Program-made: the position numbers and the translations under genes
Shown here: piece after piece, positions 37,960 through 49,900 of the stretch
Numbering within the stretch: the stretch's first letter is position 1
Layout: every line of letters starts with the position of its first letter
Assembly: GCA_030407085.1 (NCBI GenBank)
Contig: CM059587.1
Coordinates: forward strand, 94,545,001-94,609,000
Direction of reading: 5' to 3'
Length of the DNA: 64,000 nt
Source: Trichopria drosophilae
Lineage: Eukaryota > Arthropoda > Insecta > Hymenoptera > Diapriidae
Notes under the pieces: generated by a model
What the model was told of the DNA's origin: nothing
What the model saw: the letters and a program-made list of their open reading frames with translations, nothing else
Databases searched by the model: none

Positions 37960-40540
37960 AAATCGTAAACAATTTTTCTTGCGTAAATTAACGTTCTTGT
38001 AAATATATGATATAAATAATGCTGTATTAGATTCTACGCGCATTTACAGGTGAAATACTCAACTGGTAATGTTTATTGTACCACAGTTATATTTAAAAAA
38101 TCAACAGTAAACATTCGTGCGTCGACTCCATGCGATTAAATTACGCTACTTGCAAACGAAGCCTAAGGTTCATGTATGCACACGCATGCACCGGACAAAT
38201 CCGCAGAGATAATTGTCTAGGAATAATTAATTATGTAACTATCTAGTAATTATTTATAGGTTAATCATCAATGATATGTAAATAAGTCTTTTCTTATTGG
38301 AATGTTACCTAAAGAATTATTTAATTTATAACATTTTGTTTATATACGAAAAAGTCCTACCGTTATTTTAAAATATTGTTATGATAACATACAATGTAAC
38401 GTTTAATTTAAAAGCAGTAGATAAATCGATTAATATTAATTAATCATATTAATCATTAATTTAAGATTAATCCTAAACATGAATTTTATGATTACAGTAC
38501 GCTTCGGCATGGACACCAGGATATGTATTTTTTTTTATATTATTTTGTACAAAAGATGAATAGGAGATATCTTTTATTGTTTTCCTTAAAGGTTTTACAA
38601 CCCCTCGAAAAACGGAAGCGCCGAATTGAAAGGGTTACCCTATTGTGGAATTTTCAAAGAATGTTTTTTTTAACACTTAAAGAGATGATTCGAACGTACT
38701 AACAGGAGTTCGGTTTGGGAGACTGAACACTTGCTTTAAAATGGTCGAAGATTGATGACGAACACAAAAATTAATATTTTTAATATGTTAAATTTTTATT
38801 TGTTATTATTTTATTATATAAATGTGTACAATTTATTTTCTCCCCAATTTCGTATTTGCATTGTTTTTACGAGTATTTATATGCAATTTTCTTTCATTCG
38901 AACTTAGGCCGTATGTAGAAAATTTCGGGGGTGGGGGCCAATCTGAGGGGTCCTGATCGCTACCTCCTAGGTACGCTCTTGCTTTCAGCACATCTTGTTC
39001 TAACTTTGACAAATTTTTCTAGATGATCAAAATAGTTCTAACGTCTTCCTTCACTTATTTTAACATTTCCTTTTTAATGTTAAAAAAATGAGGATATTAA
39101 CTAGATATTTTTATGATATAAAGACAACGTATAGTATCTAATTTTTTTTCTTACTGTTTTGAATTAAGAAAATTTATTCAAGAATGGATATTATTAATTT
39201 TTGTTGTTTACTAAATCCGAGCTTTAAAAGCAAATGTTTAAACTAGTGGTTTCGACCTTGCGGCCTTTAACCCACATCGTCCTCGACTCCGCAGGACTTG
39301 GTAGACCCAGCTATTTAATTGAAAATAGAAAAAAACTGAAATAGTACTTTTCAGTCCTAGGCCCTAAAGCTCAATTTTACCGACTGTTTTTAGTCCGTAA
39401 AGTGCGGAAATCAGTCCGTGAAATTACACTTTACAGATTAAAAGGCGTCTACTTTACGAACACGTGTATAAAAAAGGATAATTTTCAAAACTTCGGTGAT
39501 TTCATTGTTTCTATTAAGACACATTCCCGCAGTTAATATATCTAACCTTTTTTGGAGAAAATTTGATGCTCTACCTTTTTCGTCTGAAACATTTTTTTAA
39601 TGTGGTTTGTATTTTTGAAAATAAATTAAAAAACGTGTTTCTTTCATGTTTATTCGTCTTTTATGGCATAACCGTTCATTTTACGGAGAATGTGTCTGCA
39701 ATCTTTTATATGGAGAATTTGATAATCTACCTTTTTTGTTGGAAGAATTTTTTTGTGTCATTTGTATTATTGATAAGAAATGCAAAAAACGAATTATTTT
39801 TAGCTTTTTTTTATTCGCCCCCCCCCTCCCCCTATAATCTACTATGGATCGACACCAAAAACTAATCAGTTCTAAGTTAGGCCATTCCAAACTCAAAAAC
39901 AAGATAAAATAGGTCTTACCGTTCGTGAGATATCGCGAGGTAATAAAAATCGGATGTACATATACGGACGTACGTAATAGTATATTTCTCACCATGGGGA
40001 GGAAAATAGACATGTCCTCCTCACGTGCAAGATTTGACACCCGTGCCGAAGGCGAGGCTGGTAAGCACGTGAGGAATGCTTGTCTGTTTTGCTTTCCGAG
40101 GATTGAATACGATTGTAGGAAGACAACAAATGTTGTAGAGGTCCTTTCTGCCAAATCGTGCCGGGGTTTTAACGAGGTATATCAATTAACTTTAAAATGA
40201 GAGGTAATTCGGTAAAGTCTGTCCAGTATTTTTTTCAATATTTTAACAGTATTTATTTATTGTATTTTCTCTAAAAAATGTGTTATAATAAGGGTATTTA
40301 TGATATAAGAATAAGTCAAAAATCAGTTAAAACACAAATACTTCAATGCGATTTAAAAAAACGTGAAAAAGGTTGTAAATAATATTGCTTATGAAATAGG
40401 ATTGTACCCAATATTAACATCCTTATTATTGACAACCTCCCAATATTAGTCACGTTATCCCTCCAAATATTAGCATTTCAGATAATGCTGTTCCCCACTA
40501 TCCGGTGGGCAATATTTAATTTGGGTAATAGCTGAAGCTA
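37960..40540. other. Intergenic DNA with repeat fragments
   Basis: No gene recognised. A possible element end lies at about 38.88-38.98 kb (GGGGGTGGGGGCC). A (C)n-rich run is at about 39.82 kb. An inverted CCTCACGTGC ... GCACGTGAGG pair at about 40.02-40.07 kb flanks a GC-rich core. These look like decayed transposons. Confidence 0.4.
39341..39465. repeat. Short copy of a repeat shared with 43.43 kb
   Basis: It starts AATAGTACTTTTCAG and holds the motif CCGACTGTTTTTAGTCCGTA. It matches the two outer parts of the longer copy at 43432-43706 but lacks about 170 bp of middle sequence. Confidence 0.65.
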
Positions 40541-40544
40541 TATA

Positions 40545-40807
40545 CAGTAGTCCTTATTAAGTTTTCTTCCCTTAAGTTTTATACTTTCCGTAAATTTAAT
40601 GAGTTTCTTCTCATATTCTTTAATTACCCCTTCCGGACTTTCCCATCACTAGGTATTTTGTTGCCGTCTATGAATCACGCATGCGCGCAGCGTTCAAAAG
40701 AGCACAGAAAACTGTGGTAGCGGGAGTTAGAGAGTTAAACTCGTTAAACTTAAAGGAAGAAGCCGACATCTTTATAACTGAAATGTAAAAGTTAAGGGGA
40801 GTATTGT
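40545..40807. mobile_element. Degenerate pogo-like MITE
   Basis: The left end CAGTAGTCCTTATTAAG follows TA. The interior has CTTCCCTTAAG-type words and an ACGCATGCGCGC word at about 40.68 kb. The right end is decayed (TTAAGGGGAGTATTG). There is no coding capacity. Confidence 0.55.
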
Positions 40808-43431
40808 TATGTGCGGTCTGCGGGAAAATTTCGTCCCCTCATTCAGCAAGGGGGTTTAGAAAAGGACAAAACGCACTGGGGTAATATTGAGAGGGAGTAT
40901 TGTAGTACAAAATTAGCATCTGCAATAGAATGGAAGTTCTGACTTAGAATTTGAGTACCTATAAAGGAAACTTCAGGAAAATAGCGAGAGCTGCGCATGA
41001 ATCACTAGCATAAGGTTAAGTTGCGCACGTGTTGCTTACGATATTTTATATACAGAAGCTTTTATTAACAAAAAAATATTTTTAATTTGAGGATAACCAG
41101 GGTTTTTATTGTAAGGGTTTTTAGCCCAGGTAAATTGTCGAAAATACAGCGTTTACGTGCTAAACTTGCCACCTGAAATATGAAACATAGACAAAATCAG
41201 ATGGCACTGACAAGCCTACAGTATGCCGGCATACGAGCATATGAACATTGCATTTGAATGCCAGCATATTTGCAGCTTATGCGTCGTCATTTGTGGCGGT
41301 TATGTCCATCACGTCGTGCAGCATATCGTGTCGACATAATTGAAGGTATATGCAGGATTACCGCGAGTTGTTTAGAATACAGCGCATTTGTAGCACTTCA
41401 TGCTGAAATTATGTCGTCGCATCATGCAATTTTTTTCTCAACCAAACATGACATTTACAGCACATCATGCTGCAATTGTGTCGTCAAATCATGCAATTTT
41501 TTTAAAGCCAAAAGCATATTTACAGCGCGTCATACGGTAATTATATATTGATATTGCAATATTTACAAATAATTAATGATTTAATTTTATTTAATTTGAT
41601 TGCCTCTGATTTTACGTATCACAAACAAACTATCGATATAATATAAATAAATAAAAAAAAAATAAACAGCATGGTTTTTAATTTATGACAAAATCCCGTA
41701 CAAATACAATTTCATTTGATAACATCGACATTGTGTGAAGCGTACATTATATATAATTCATCAACATAAGAACAGATTTTATTCGCTTTCTAATTCAAAT
41801 AGTCAGGTTTCTTTGCATATATAGAAATATATACATTGTTCCTATAGAAATGGCACTTTGGAATTATGAAACCTACCCAAACCGATTCAATATATCATGA
41901 AAATCCACTTCTACAGCGGGAGCGGTGGGGGCGCGGCATAAACCACCGAGCGTCGTCACTGCGCCTGGCGTCGATAATCGTAACTGACTAAATAGCGAGC
42001 AATTGAAGGGCTACGGGCAGATTTCACCGGTAAAATATTGTCCAAACGACCAATTTTCAAAATTTCTCAGATTGGAAATGTAAAAATTGGTATTTGTAGA
42101 GAATTTAGAAACGCATCTTCTTTATCTCTAACAAAAATGTCCAAAATTAATAAGTTTTTATATAAATGACAAATGGGAGTGAATAAAAGGTACGCGTAGA
42201 TTTTTAAAAGTACACTTTTGATAGTCATATTTAAATGTACCATATTCGTATTAGGAATGAAACAAGGCATACGGGAGTGTACTCAATGAAGCGTTATTCG
42301 AGATGAAATAAAGCGTACGAATATTTTTTTTCGTTTGTTCATTCTTCTAATCGGATGTAAGTGTATACCTCTTGTTCAGAATTAATTAATGCATTCATAT
42401 GCTAAATAAAGCGTTCAGTGCGCCTTTATAAAAAGAAATGACTTAGAACTTTATACTTTAAAGCTTTGTAAATTAGAGCATGTTCAAGTGATCTTAATAT
42501 AAAAATATATAAACACAAGAGAAATATAACAAGTCATGTCGAACACCAGAAACAAGGTTAGGGGGCGGGAATGTAAAAAAATGAAATATAAAATAAAATT
42601 AGTAGTTTTTATTTATTTCTCTCCGTATATAGTACGTCGTTTTCAATTTTTATACAAGTACAAGTTTGCATTAAATATTTTATTTAACAATATTTAATAA
42701 CAATTACGTTATATATATTTATATAGGTGTCTAGGAGAAGTGTGGCATACTTATATTTACAATCATATTTATATTTTACTCAGACCTCATATAACATTAA
42801 TCTCCAGAACATCCGTACGGAACAATGTAAACAAATTCATGCTCGCTATTTCATATCAAATTGCATTTTTCCTGTACACTATAAATACAAAATACGTACG
42901 CACATTTATGGATTGTGCGAAAGTTCGAAGACATTCGGATGTGTACCTACACATTTCGAAAAAATTATTCGAAATATTTAAAATATTAAAATTAATAAAA
43001 TTATTAATATTAAAATCTGTTATTGTACACTTTGGAAAGCGGTATTTAAGTGTACACAAGTTCGCTCTTAATGTCCAAAATCACTCTTATTGTACGCTTA
43101 CTGTACTCTTATTGTACACTTCGGGAAGCGGGATTTAAGTGTAGTTTTCGCGTACTCTTATCGTAACGTACACGAAGCGTACGTACTCTTCATGTACTTT
43201 TAATTTCACTCTTACTGCACTCTTCGTGTACGCTTCCACTTTTACCATGGATCTGTTATCGGTATTCCAATAACCTCAAAATTTGAGGATATCATTTTTG
43301 TAGGTTATGTGCGATTATGTTGTGTATACAAGCGTATACAATCGTATTCATATGCGAAAAAACTGTAAAGAAACTAAATAAATACCATTGTATACGGCAA
43401 AATGCAGCAGATCTGGCTGTCTGGGTAAATA
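40808..43431. other. Intergenic repeat-rich DNA
   Basis: No gene recognised. It holds a block of diverged repeats of about 70 bp (41.39-41.55 kb), a GC-rich patch at about 41.91-41.99 kb, and at about 43.02-43.14 kb a direct repeat of a 36-bp unit (TATTGTACACTTYGGRAAGC), 87 bp apart, beside GTAC-rich inverted words. Confidence 0.4.
41395..41560. repeat. Diverged tandem repeat, unit about 70 bp
   Basis: Units read ATTTACAGCACATCATGCTG...GTCGTC...ATCATGCAATTTTTTT. Two good copies and one partial copy follow each other, with a weaker related copy upstream (about 41.27-41.33 kb). Confidence 0.65.
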
Positions 43432-43706
43432 ATAGTACTTTTCGGTTCTAGGCCGTAAAGTTCAATTTTACGGACCGAGTGGAGATTGTGCGTTCGAGGA
43501 CTGGCGGAGCCAGTTTTTGATATCGTTTGAGATTTGGACCATTTGAGATCGCACAATCTCTAAACCGAGGTCGTAAAACGTTACGGCCGAGGAGCGAACA
43601 CTATATTTTGATACACTGTTCGCAAAAGTAGGCACATTACCGACTGTTTTTAGTCCGTAAAGTGCAGAGATCAGTCCGTAAAATCACACTTTACGGACAC
43701 GCGCAT
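43432..43706. repeat. Long copy of the repeat shared with 39.34 kb
   Basis: Same outer sequence as 39341-39465, but with about 170 bp inserted between TTCAATTTTAC and CGACTGTTTTTAG. The insert contains its own inverted words (GAGATTGTGCG and CGCACAATCTC). CCGTAAAGTG and its inverse occur near the right end. Confidence 0.65.
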
Positions 43707-43751
43707 CAAAAATATTATTTCGTACTAAATCGTATACAGATTTTTGTTATA

Positions 43752-44223
43752 CACTGTAAAAAATGTTGATGTAAATTTACCACGAAACCCGTAGAACACA
43801 AAAATACCACTGATAATCTCAGAAAATTTACCAAGAGCTGGTAAAATATAACTTATCGGTGTAAAATTACCTTGGAGCAATGTAATTTTAATACAACATT
43901 AGGGGGATTTTACATCAATCAGGTTATTTTTACACTGACTGCACTGTGATATCCCACGAAACTATTGGGAGTTTACATAATTGCTGTAATATTGCAATTT
44001 TTAATTTTTCCATTTTAATGTAAATTTACCACGATTATCAGTGGTATTTTTATGTCCAATGATTTTCCTGGGAAAATTACTTTTATTGTAATATTACTAT
44101 GTTTATGGTAAAAATCCTCGAGAAATCATTGAGAAATTACAACAAATCTGTAATTTCACCATAAAAATCGTTGGAAATGATTATATTAATGCAACGTAAT
44201 TTTACTTACCACTTTTTTCAGTG
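43752..44223. mobile_element. CACTGTAAAAAA-ended element, 472 bp
   Basis: The left end CACTGTAAAAAATG and right end CACTTTTTTCAGTG are inverted, flanked by TA on both sides. The interior is rich in TGTAAATTTACCAC-type inverted words. There is no reading frame. The superfamily is not assigned. Confidence 0.65.
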
Positions 44224-44227
44224 TACT

Positions 44228-45301
44228 CCCAATAAACGAGTTCGTGTGCAAACATTTTTAATACGATTTCATACGTTTCCATCCCGTTTCTTTCCTCGTT
44301 ATTTCGCGGTAAATCGCATGAAAACGTATGCAAGATGATGCAACGAATTAAAACGCATCGAATCGAATGAAATTAGTGCATCTGCGCGGCGTATAATTTC
44401 GTACGGAAGCATTTAGGAATAAAAATTGAGGTTAGGTTTGCACATAATGAATTTTCATATTAAAACGCATGGAATTGAGCCAAGTTTTACCGGGTTTATA
44501 TTTCGTCTTTTTTTTTTAATATTATTCGAGGTTCAGGTAAAAACAATATAACAAAAGAGAATTTGCAAAAATAAATTTCGTAAGTAACAAAGCGAACTGT
44601 ATTTGTACTACAAAGTTTATTCTCTTGAATTCTCGCTCGTTTCTGAATCGATTTGCTGAAATTTGACGTGCATTAATATAAAGTGCATAAAATCACCATA
44701 AATTAGATTTGAGCTTGAAAATGTACATACATATTTACTTTTCGGTTTAATTTCAATATTCTAGGTTAGGAACTGATGTTATCGAGGGTCAGTTCGTCGT
44801 TTTCACGCGTAGGCGCCACCAGCGATCTAACATGACTTCGTATTAAAACGAATGAACACTTCGTATATGTAAACACGTATGCCTTCGAATTTCAATAAAA
44901 AATTTGCATTCGATAATTAGCCGTTTCCGTATGCGAACGGATGTAGATAACCTCAATTTTAAAGACTATTAATACTGCGCACATATTCTAATGTTTTCGA
45001 ATGTAGAGCGAAATAAAATCGTATGAAATATCATTCGCTTTAAGCAACCCATCAAAGAACGTATCATTTCGAATGAAAAATGAATACCCGTGTTTCGAAA
45101 ATATCGCATATTGACGCATATGATCGAATGTAACGTATGACATCGGATGCATTGGAAAGACGACAAATATTCGAAATATATTGTGCGTATGAAAACATTT
45201 GAAAACGACTAATTTCGTATTAAAATTTGATCAATTTCATTCGAAATTGGAAACAAATCGAATGAAAGTCGAAATTTTTGCACACGAACTCGTTTATTGG
45301 G
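44228..45301. mobile_element. Foldback element with CCCAATAAACGAG ends, 1.07 kb
   Basis: The left end CCCAATAAACGAGTTCGTGT continues as a 30-bp inverted repeat to the right end at 45301. Subterminal parts are also loosely inverted (CGTATTAAAA/TTTTAATACG and CATTCGAA words). There is no transposase. A CACTGTAAAAAA-type end abuts it on each side. Confidence 0.65.
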
Positions 45302-45303
45302 CT

Positions 45304-45600
45304 CACTGTAAAAAAAGTCGATGTAATTTTACTACGTACATATCACGTTGGAAATAAATCGATTCAAGTGTAACGCAGTAAAAATACAAGCTGTATATTG
45401 CAAATTTACAATCGATGTTTAATCGACAATTACATTTTCAAAGTTCAGATCACGCAGAACAAGAAAACACATGGTTTTCCGAAATAAACATAAAAACAGT
45501 AAAAAATGGCCGCATGTAAAACGTGTTATTTTATATACGGTTTGTAATTTTACTACGTTACACGTGAATCGATTTTATGATTCGTTGGGATATCATCAAA
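45304..45600. mobile_element. Second CACTGTAAAAAA-type element
   Basis: The left end is CACTGTAAAAAAAGTCGATG, and the interior halves are inverted (GATTCAAGTGTAACGCAGTA against its complement near 45.55 kb). It is related to the element at 43752. The right border is not clear. Confidence 0.5.
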
Positions 45601-45810
45601 AATAAAACATATTCAGCCATATTCTGCATCAAAGAATTATACCCGCCAAAAATTACGCGCCCGAAAGCTTATAAGCAATTGAGGTTAGGTTTGTACAAAA
45701 CTATTTCGCATTAACATGCATGGAATCGAATGAAGAAAGACGATTTGCATCACAGAATTTCGTATGATTTTTTGTTACGATAGTACTTAATGATAAACAT
45801 TGTAAAATAT

Positions 45811-46513
45811 CCCAATAAACCAGAAAGTATACGGAATCGATATGTTGCATTCTGTTTCTTTCTAGTGGCGTATTGATTATTCGAGATTCTTATTCGAATT
45901 TATACTAGCTTTGAGTTTAAAGCATTCGATAATCCATATTAATCGTTTCTTTGAGGTTATGTGCGTTTATATATCGCGTATAATATCGTATACCCTCGCA
46001 TTTCTAACTGAAAGAGTAGGAAAGAAACAGACTTATTTCGTCGTATTTCGTATTAAATCGTACACAGATTTTTCGTATATTTTTTCGTTTGTTGCATTCT
46101 GTTTCTTTCTATAGTGGCGTATTGATTATTCGAGATTCTTATTCGAATTTATACTATTTTATACGATCTGTAATACCAGAATTGAATTCATTCGATCTTA
46201 TACAATACCGCATTTAACGCATTACAAAAATTGATTTGTTGCGGCTTAGAATAGCTTTAAATTCTGTTAATTTAATCGAAAAATTGATTGTATCGTTTCC
46301 CGTATTTCATGATTTTCGAAGAAATGTTCTGTTTTCTAGTTTTCAGTTTAAATCATTCGATAATCCAAAGTAATCAATGCTTTGAGGTTATGTTCGTTTA
46401 TGTATCGCGTATAATATCGTATACACTCGCATTCGTAACTGAAAGAGTGGGAAAAAGAAACAGACTTATTTCGTATTAAATCGTACACAGATTTTACTTT
46501 TTCATTTGTTGGG
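45811..46513. mobile_element. Element with CCCAATAAAC end and internal direct duplication
   Basis: The left end CCCAATAAACCAG resembles the end of the 44228 element, and the right end is CATTTGTTGGG. Inside, a block starting TTGCATTCTGTTTCTTTCT with GTGGCGTATTGATTATTCGA occurs twice (about 45846-45908 and 46091-46156). A second block with GAGGTTATGTKCGTTTAT followed by CGCGTATAATATCGTATA also occurs twice. Confidence 0.6.
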
Positions 46514-46559
46514 ATGAACACTATAAATTTTAATCACGAAATAATGTTGAACATAGATG

Positions 46560-46944
46560 GCAAATTTCCTCATCATTTTCGTTTCGCAAATTTAAACATC
46601 GTGGCGATTTGGCAACGTCGCGCTGTAATCTGATTGGACAACGTATCATTCAGCGAGAAGGACGTGAAATTCGGCGCACAACATATGTGCAAAAGAGACG
46701 AATAGAACAAGAAAGAAATATGTAGGGATCCTAAAAACGGAACGCGCGGCACATCGCAATGTAAATAAATGTAATACGAACCTAATTAATCGCATGAATT
46801 AATGACTTAAAAAAAGAACAAACAACGGTAACACTTATTTTCGATGTTTTACCGTCGTAAAATCGTTCAGAATCATCTTTCAACATAAACACTCGGTTTT
46901 TTCCCGAACATTCCATCACGAACCTGTTGTAGAACTCCGCCGTC
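46560..46944 (+). promoter_or_regulatory. Presumed SIL1 promoter region
   Basis: The 385 bp before the start codon are less AT-rich than the repeats upstream. They hold an ATTGG (reverse CCAAT) word at about 46.64 kb and CpG-containing words (GTCGCGC, AACGCGCGG). No TATA box is convincing. I did not find a perfect ER-stress element. Confidence 0.35.
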
Positions 46945-49900
46945 ATGCGCGAATCGCGATTTTTTTCCGTATGGACCCTACTGTTAATGACTTTGGCCCT
47001 CGCGATTGCCGAAAAAAACCAAAGTACTTTCGTCCCTACAAAAGAATGGCAACGAGTTGGAAAAGGTAAGAAACATTTTTCCATCTCCAAAAACCACGTC
47101 AGTGAAAATTTTCGCGGGTTTCAAGGATTTTGAATTTTCATTACATTTTCAAAATGAAAATTCAATTTTTAAAACATTTTTAAATTCATTTTTATCATTC
47201 CAGGTATTCCAATTCCGAAAGGTCTTCATGTTCGACACAACTTGCAGACAGGAGTTACCGAAGCAAAGTTGTTAGATGAAAATGATGCACAAGACGAGTC
47301 TGTAGAAAAATCAGAAAAAAGTTCATTGGCGATTCATCCTGACAAGTCGTTGAACGAAGATATTGCTGCTGACATGGAAAGGCATGCTGCTCCGTTGAAA
47401 GTTCCGATTAAAGTACTGCAAGATATGCTTCAGAAAATTAAATCGGATGAACCTGAATTGAAGCGTGAAATTCAGGTATGAAATTTAGGTTTTAGGAATA
47501 TTAGACTGTTGAAGCTACATCATTTATGTATTATGATTTAAAAGAGAGATTTATGTTAGATAAAAAGAAATTAGTCCCTCTTATACAGAAAAGAAGAGGT
47601 GACAAAACGCTTTATTACTTATTTATTTTCTTAACCCTTAATCCCGACCCAGAGAAAATTCAAATTGTACTTTATAAATTGCACAACTGTAAGCATTTTC
47701 AAACGACAGGACATATTTGACCCAGGTAATGGGAGGAAAAGACCTTAAAATAGCCAGAACTAAGGATTAATATTACATTTTTTATAGTTTTGGTGTTATG
47801 GTCTGTTACAGATAGAAAAAATGGGATAGAATGTTAATTTAGAAATTGATTTAAATATGTATAAGGAAAAAGGACTTAATTAACGAAATGATGATAAAAT
47901 TCTGGAAGTTTTCATACTTCAAATCTTATATTCACAATATTTTTCTTTTTTCTTTAATAAAAAAGTTTTCTAGATTTTTTTCTTTAGCGAGAATTATTGT
48001 ATTACTGTAATTAAAATCATGACCTGTTTCCAATCGGTGTGTTAACCTTTTAAGGCCCAGCGGTTTCGATTGAAACCACTTTTGTGTTCGAACATTCATA
48101 ACTTTGTCAAAAATTAATCAATTTTTCAGTTCTAAACGCCAAAGATCCACAAATTTATATTACTTTTTAAAAAGAAATTATAATGCAATAAATTTACAAC
48201 AATCTTATAATTATAACTGTATTTAAAAAAATGTTTTTGCTAAGGGTTGTTAAAAAAAATAAAAATTGTTAAATTACTTCAAGTAGGGCTCATGAAAATT
48301 CTGATGTTATTTTTTTCAAAACTCAAGATGGCGGATCCAATATTTTGCACGAAAATATTTGAAAATTGAGCTAGACTCATGAAAATGACCACCAGATTAA
48401 CTGAAAAGAGAAATTTTAAAAAAGTCGTCCGCCATATTGGATCCACCATTTTGAATTTTGAAAAACTAACATCAGATTCGTAATCAGCGACCACATAAAC
48501 CCCCGTCTAACGAATTTCAAGTGAATCCAACGAAATTTTAAAAAAGTCGTCCGCCATATTGGATCCACCATTTTGAATTTTGAAAAACTAACATCAGATT
48601 CGTAATCAGCGACCTCAAAAACCCTTAAGTACAGAGTATGACGAAAATCGCATCACTTAAAAAAAGTCGGGCCTTAAAGGGTTAAACCAGAATGTCATTC
48701 ACTTTTTTTGGCAAAAATATTGTTTTTATGTTCTTTTAGCCGGAGCTTGAGGATACAGTAAAACCTCTCTTATTCTAATTGTCCAGCCTCTCTTATTCTA
48801 ATCGTTCCCCCACAAGAGTTTTCCCACTATCACACGAAAAGTCAACGAAAAAAATGTCCACGAATCACAAGCTCGCAAGCAAAGTAAGTGGGGGTAAGGG
48901 GAAAATTAGAATAAGAGAGGTCGGCGCCATCTTGAAAAACTTTACTGATTAGAATAAGAGAGGTCCTACTGTATATACAATTTATTACAGTGTAAATATG
49001 GTATTTAGTAGACGACTCGACTTTATTTACCAAAAGGTAACTTATCTTTTGCTGGTTTAATTTTAGCAATGTTTTAAAAGGTGTAGCAACTACTCGAATC
49101 TTTTGAGTTTTGAAAATTTTTGTTAAATTTTCAGTTAGCCTCATAATATAAGGGAAACTTACTTTTTTACTACTGTATTAGTTGAACGTAGATGTTGTAA
49201 ATGTTTTTTTATACAGCGATTAATTAATGGGTAGCCATTTTGAGATTATTGAATTTGGATAAAAACTGGTCTTCTTTATCGAAGGGGGAATACATGTACA
49301 GATGTCATCAAAATAACGGTGGATTTGAATTTAATTAAAATGCAGTCGCTAACATAATCTAATACTAGATTTTGCAAGAACTGTCGAAAGCAAAAAATGT
49401 GAAATACGTAGAGTCGAGTCTAAATATTGCAAGAATAAAATCATCTAATACCATTCTTTTTTCTTAATAAATGTAGAGATCTATTACGACTGATTGCTTA
49501 TATATTTTGTTAAATTACCTTATTTAACTGCAACTTATTATGTTTTATTATAGTTTATTTTATATATTATCAGCCTCTTCATTGTTAATTATTTTGTATA
49601 AAGGGTGTTTGTCGCCCGTTAAGAATTAAGAAATAAAAATAAATACTGTATGTTTTATAATTTTATCCCATTTTTTTTTAAGCTTTCCATTACAGTAGGA
49701 CCTCTCTTATTCTAATTGCCTTTCTTATTCTAATTGTCCAGTCTCTCTTATTCTAATCGTTCTCCCACTATCACACGAAAAGTCAACGAAAAATATTGTT
49801 CACGAATCACAAGCTCGCAAGCAAAGTAAGTGGGGGTAAGGGAAAATTAGAATAAGAGAGGTCGGCGCCATCTTGAAAAACTTTACTAATTAGAATAAGA

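Noticed and set aside
39681..40154. 157-codon minus-strand frame
   Set aside because: It spans C-runs and repeat-like DNA, and the composition looks random.
42740..43138. 132-codon plus-strand frame
   Set aside because: Located in GTAC-rich repeat DNA; no recognisable features.
47526..47720. Possible extra SIL1 exon or continuation
   Set aside because: The donor at 47475/47476 is canonical and the next real SIL1 exon joins in phase at 52467; this frame lies inside the intron.
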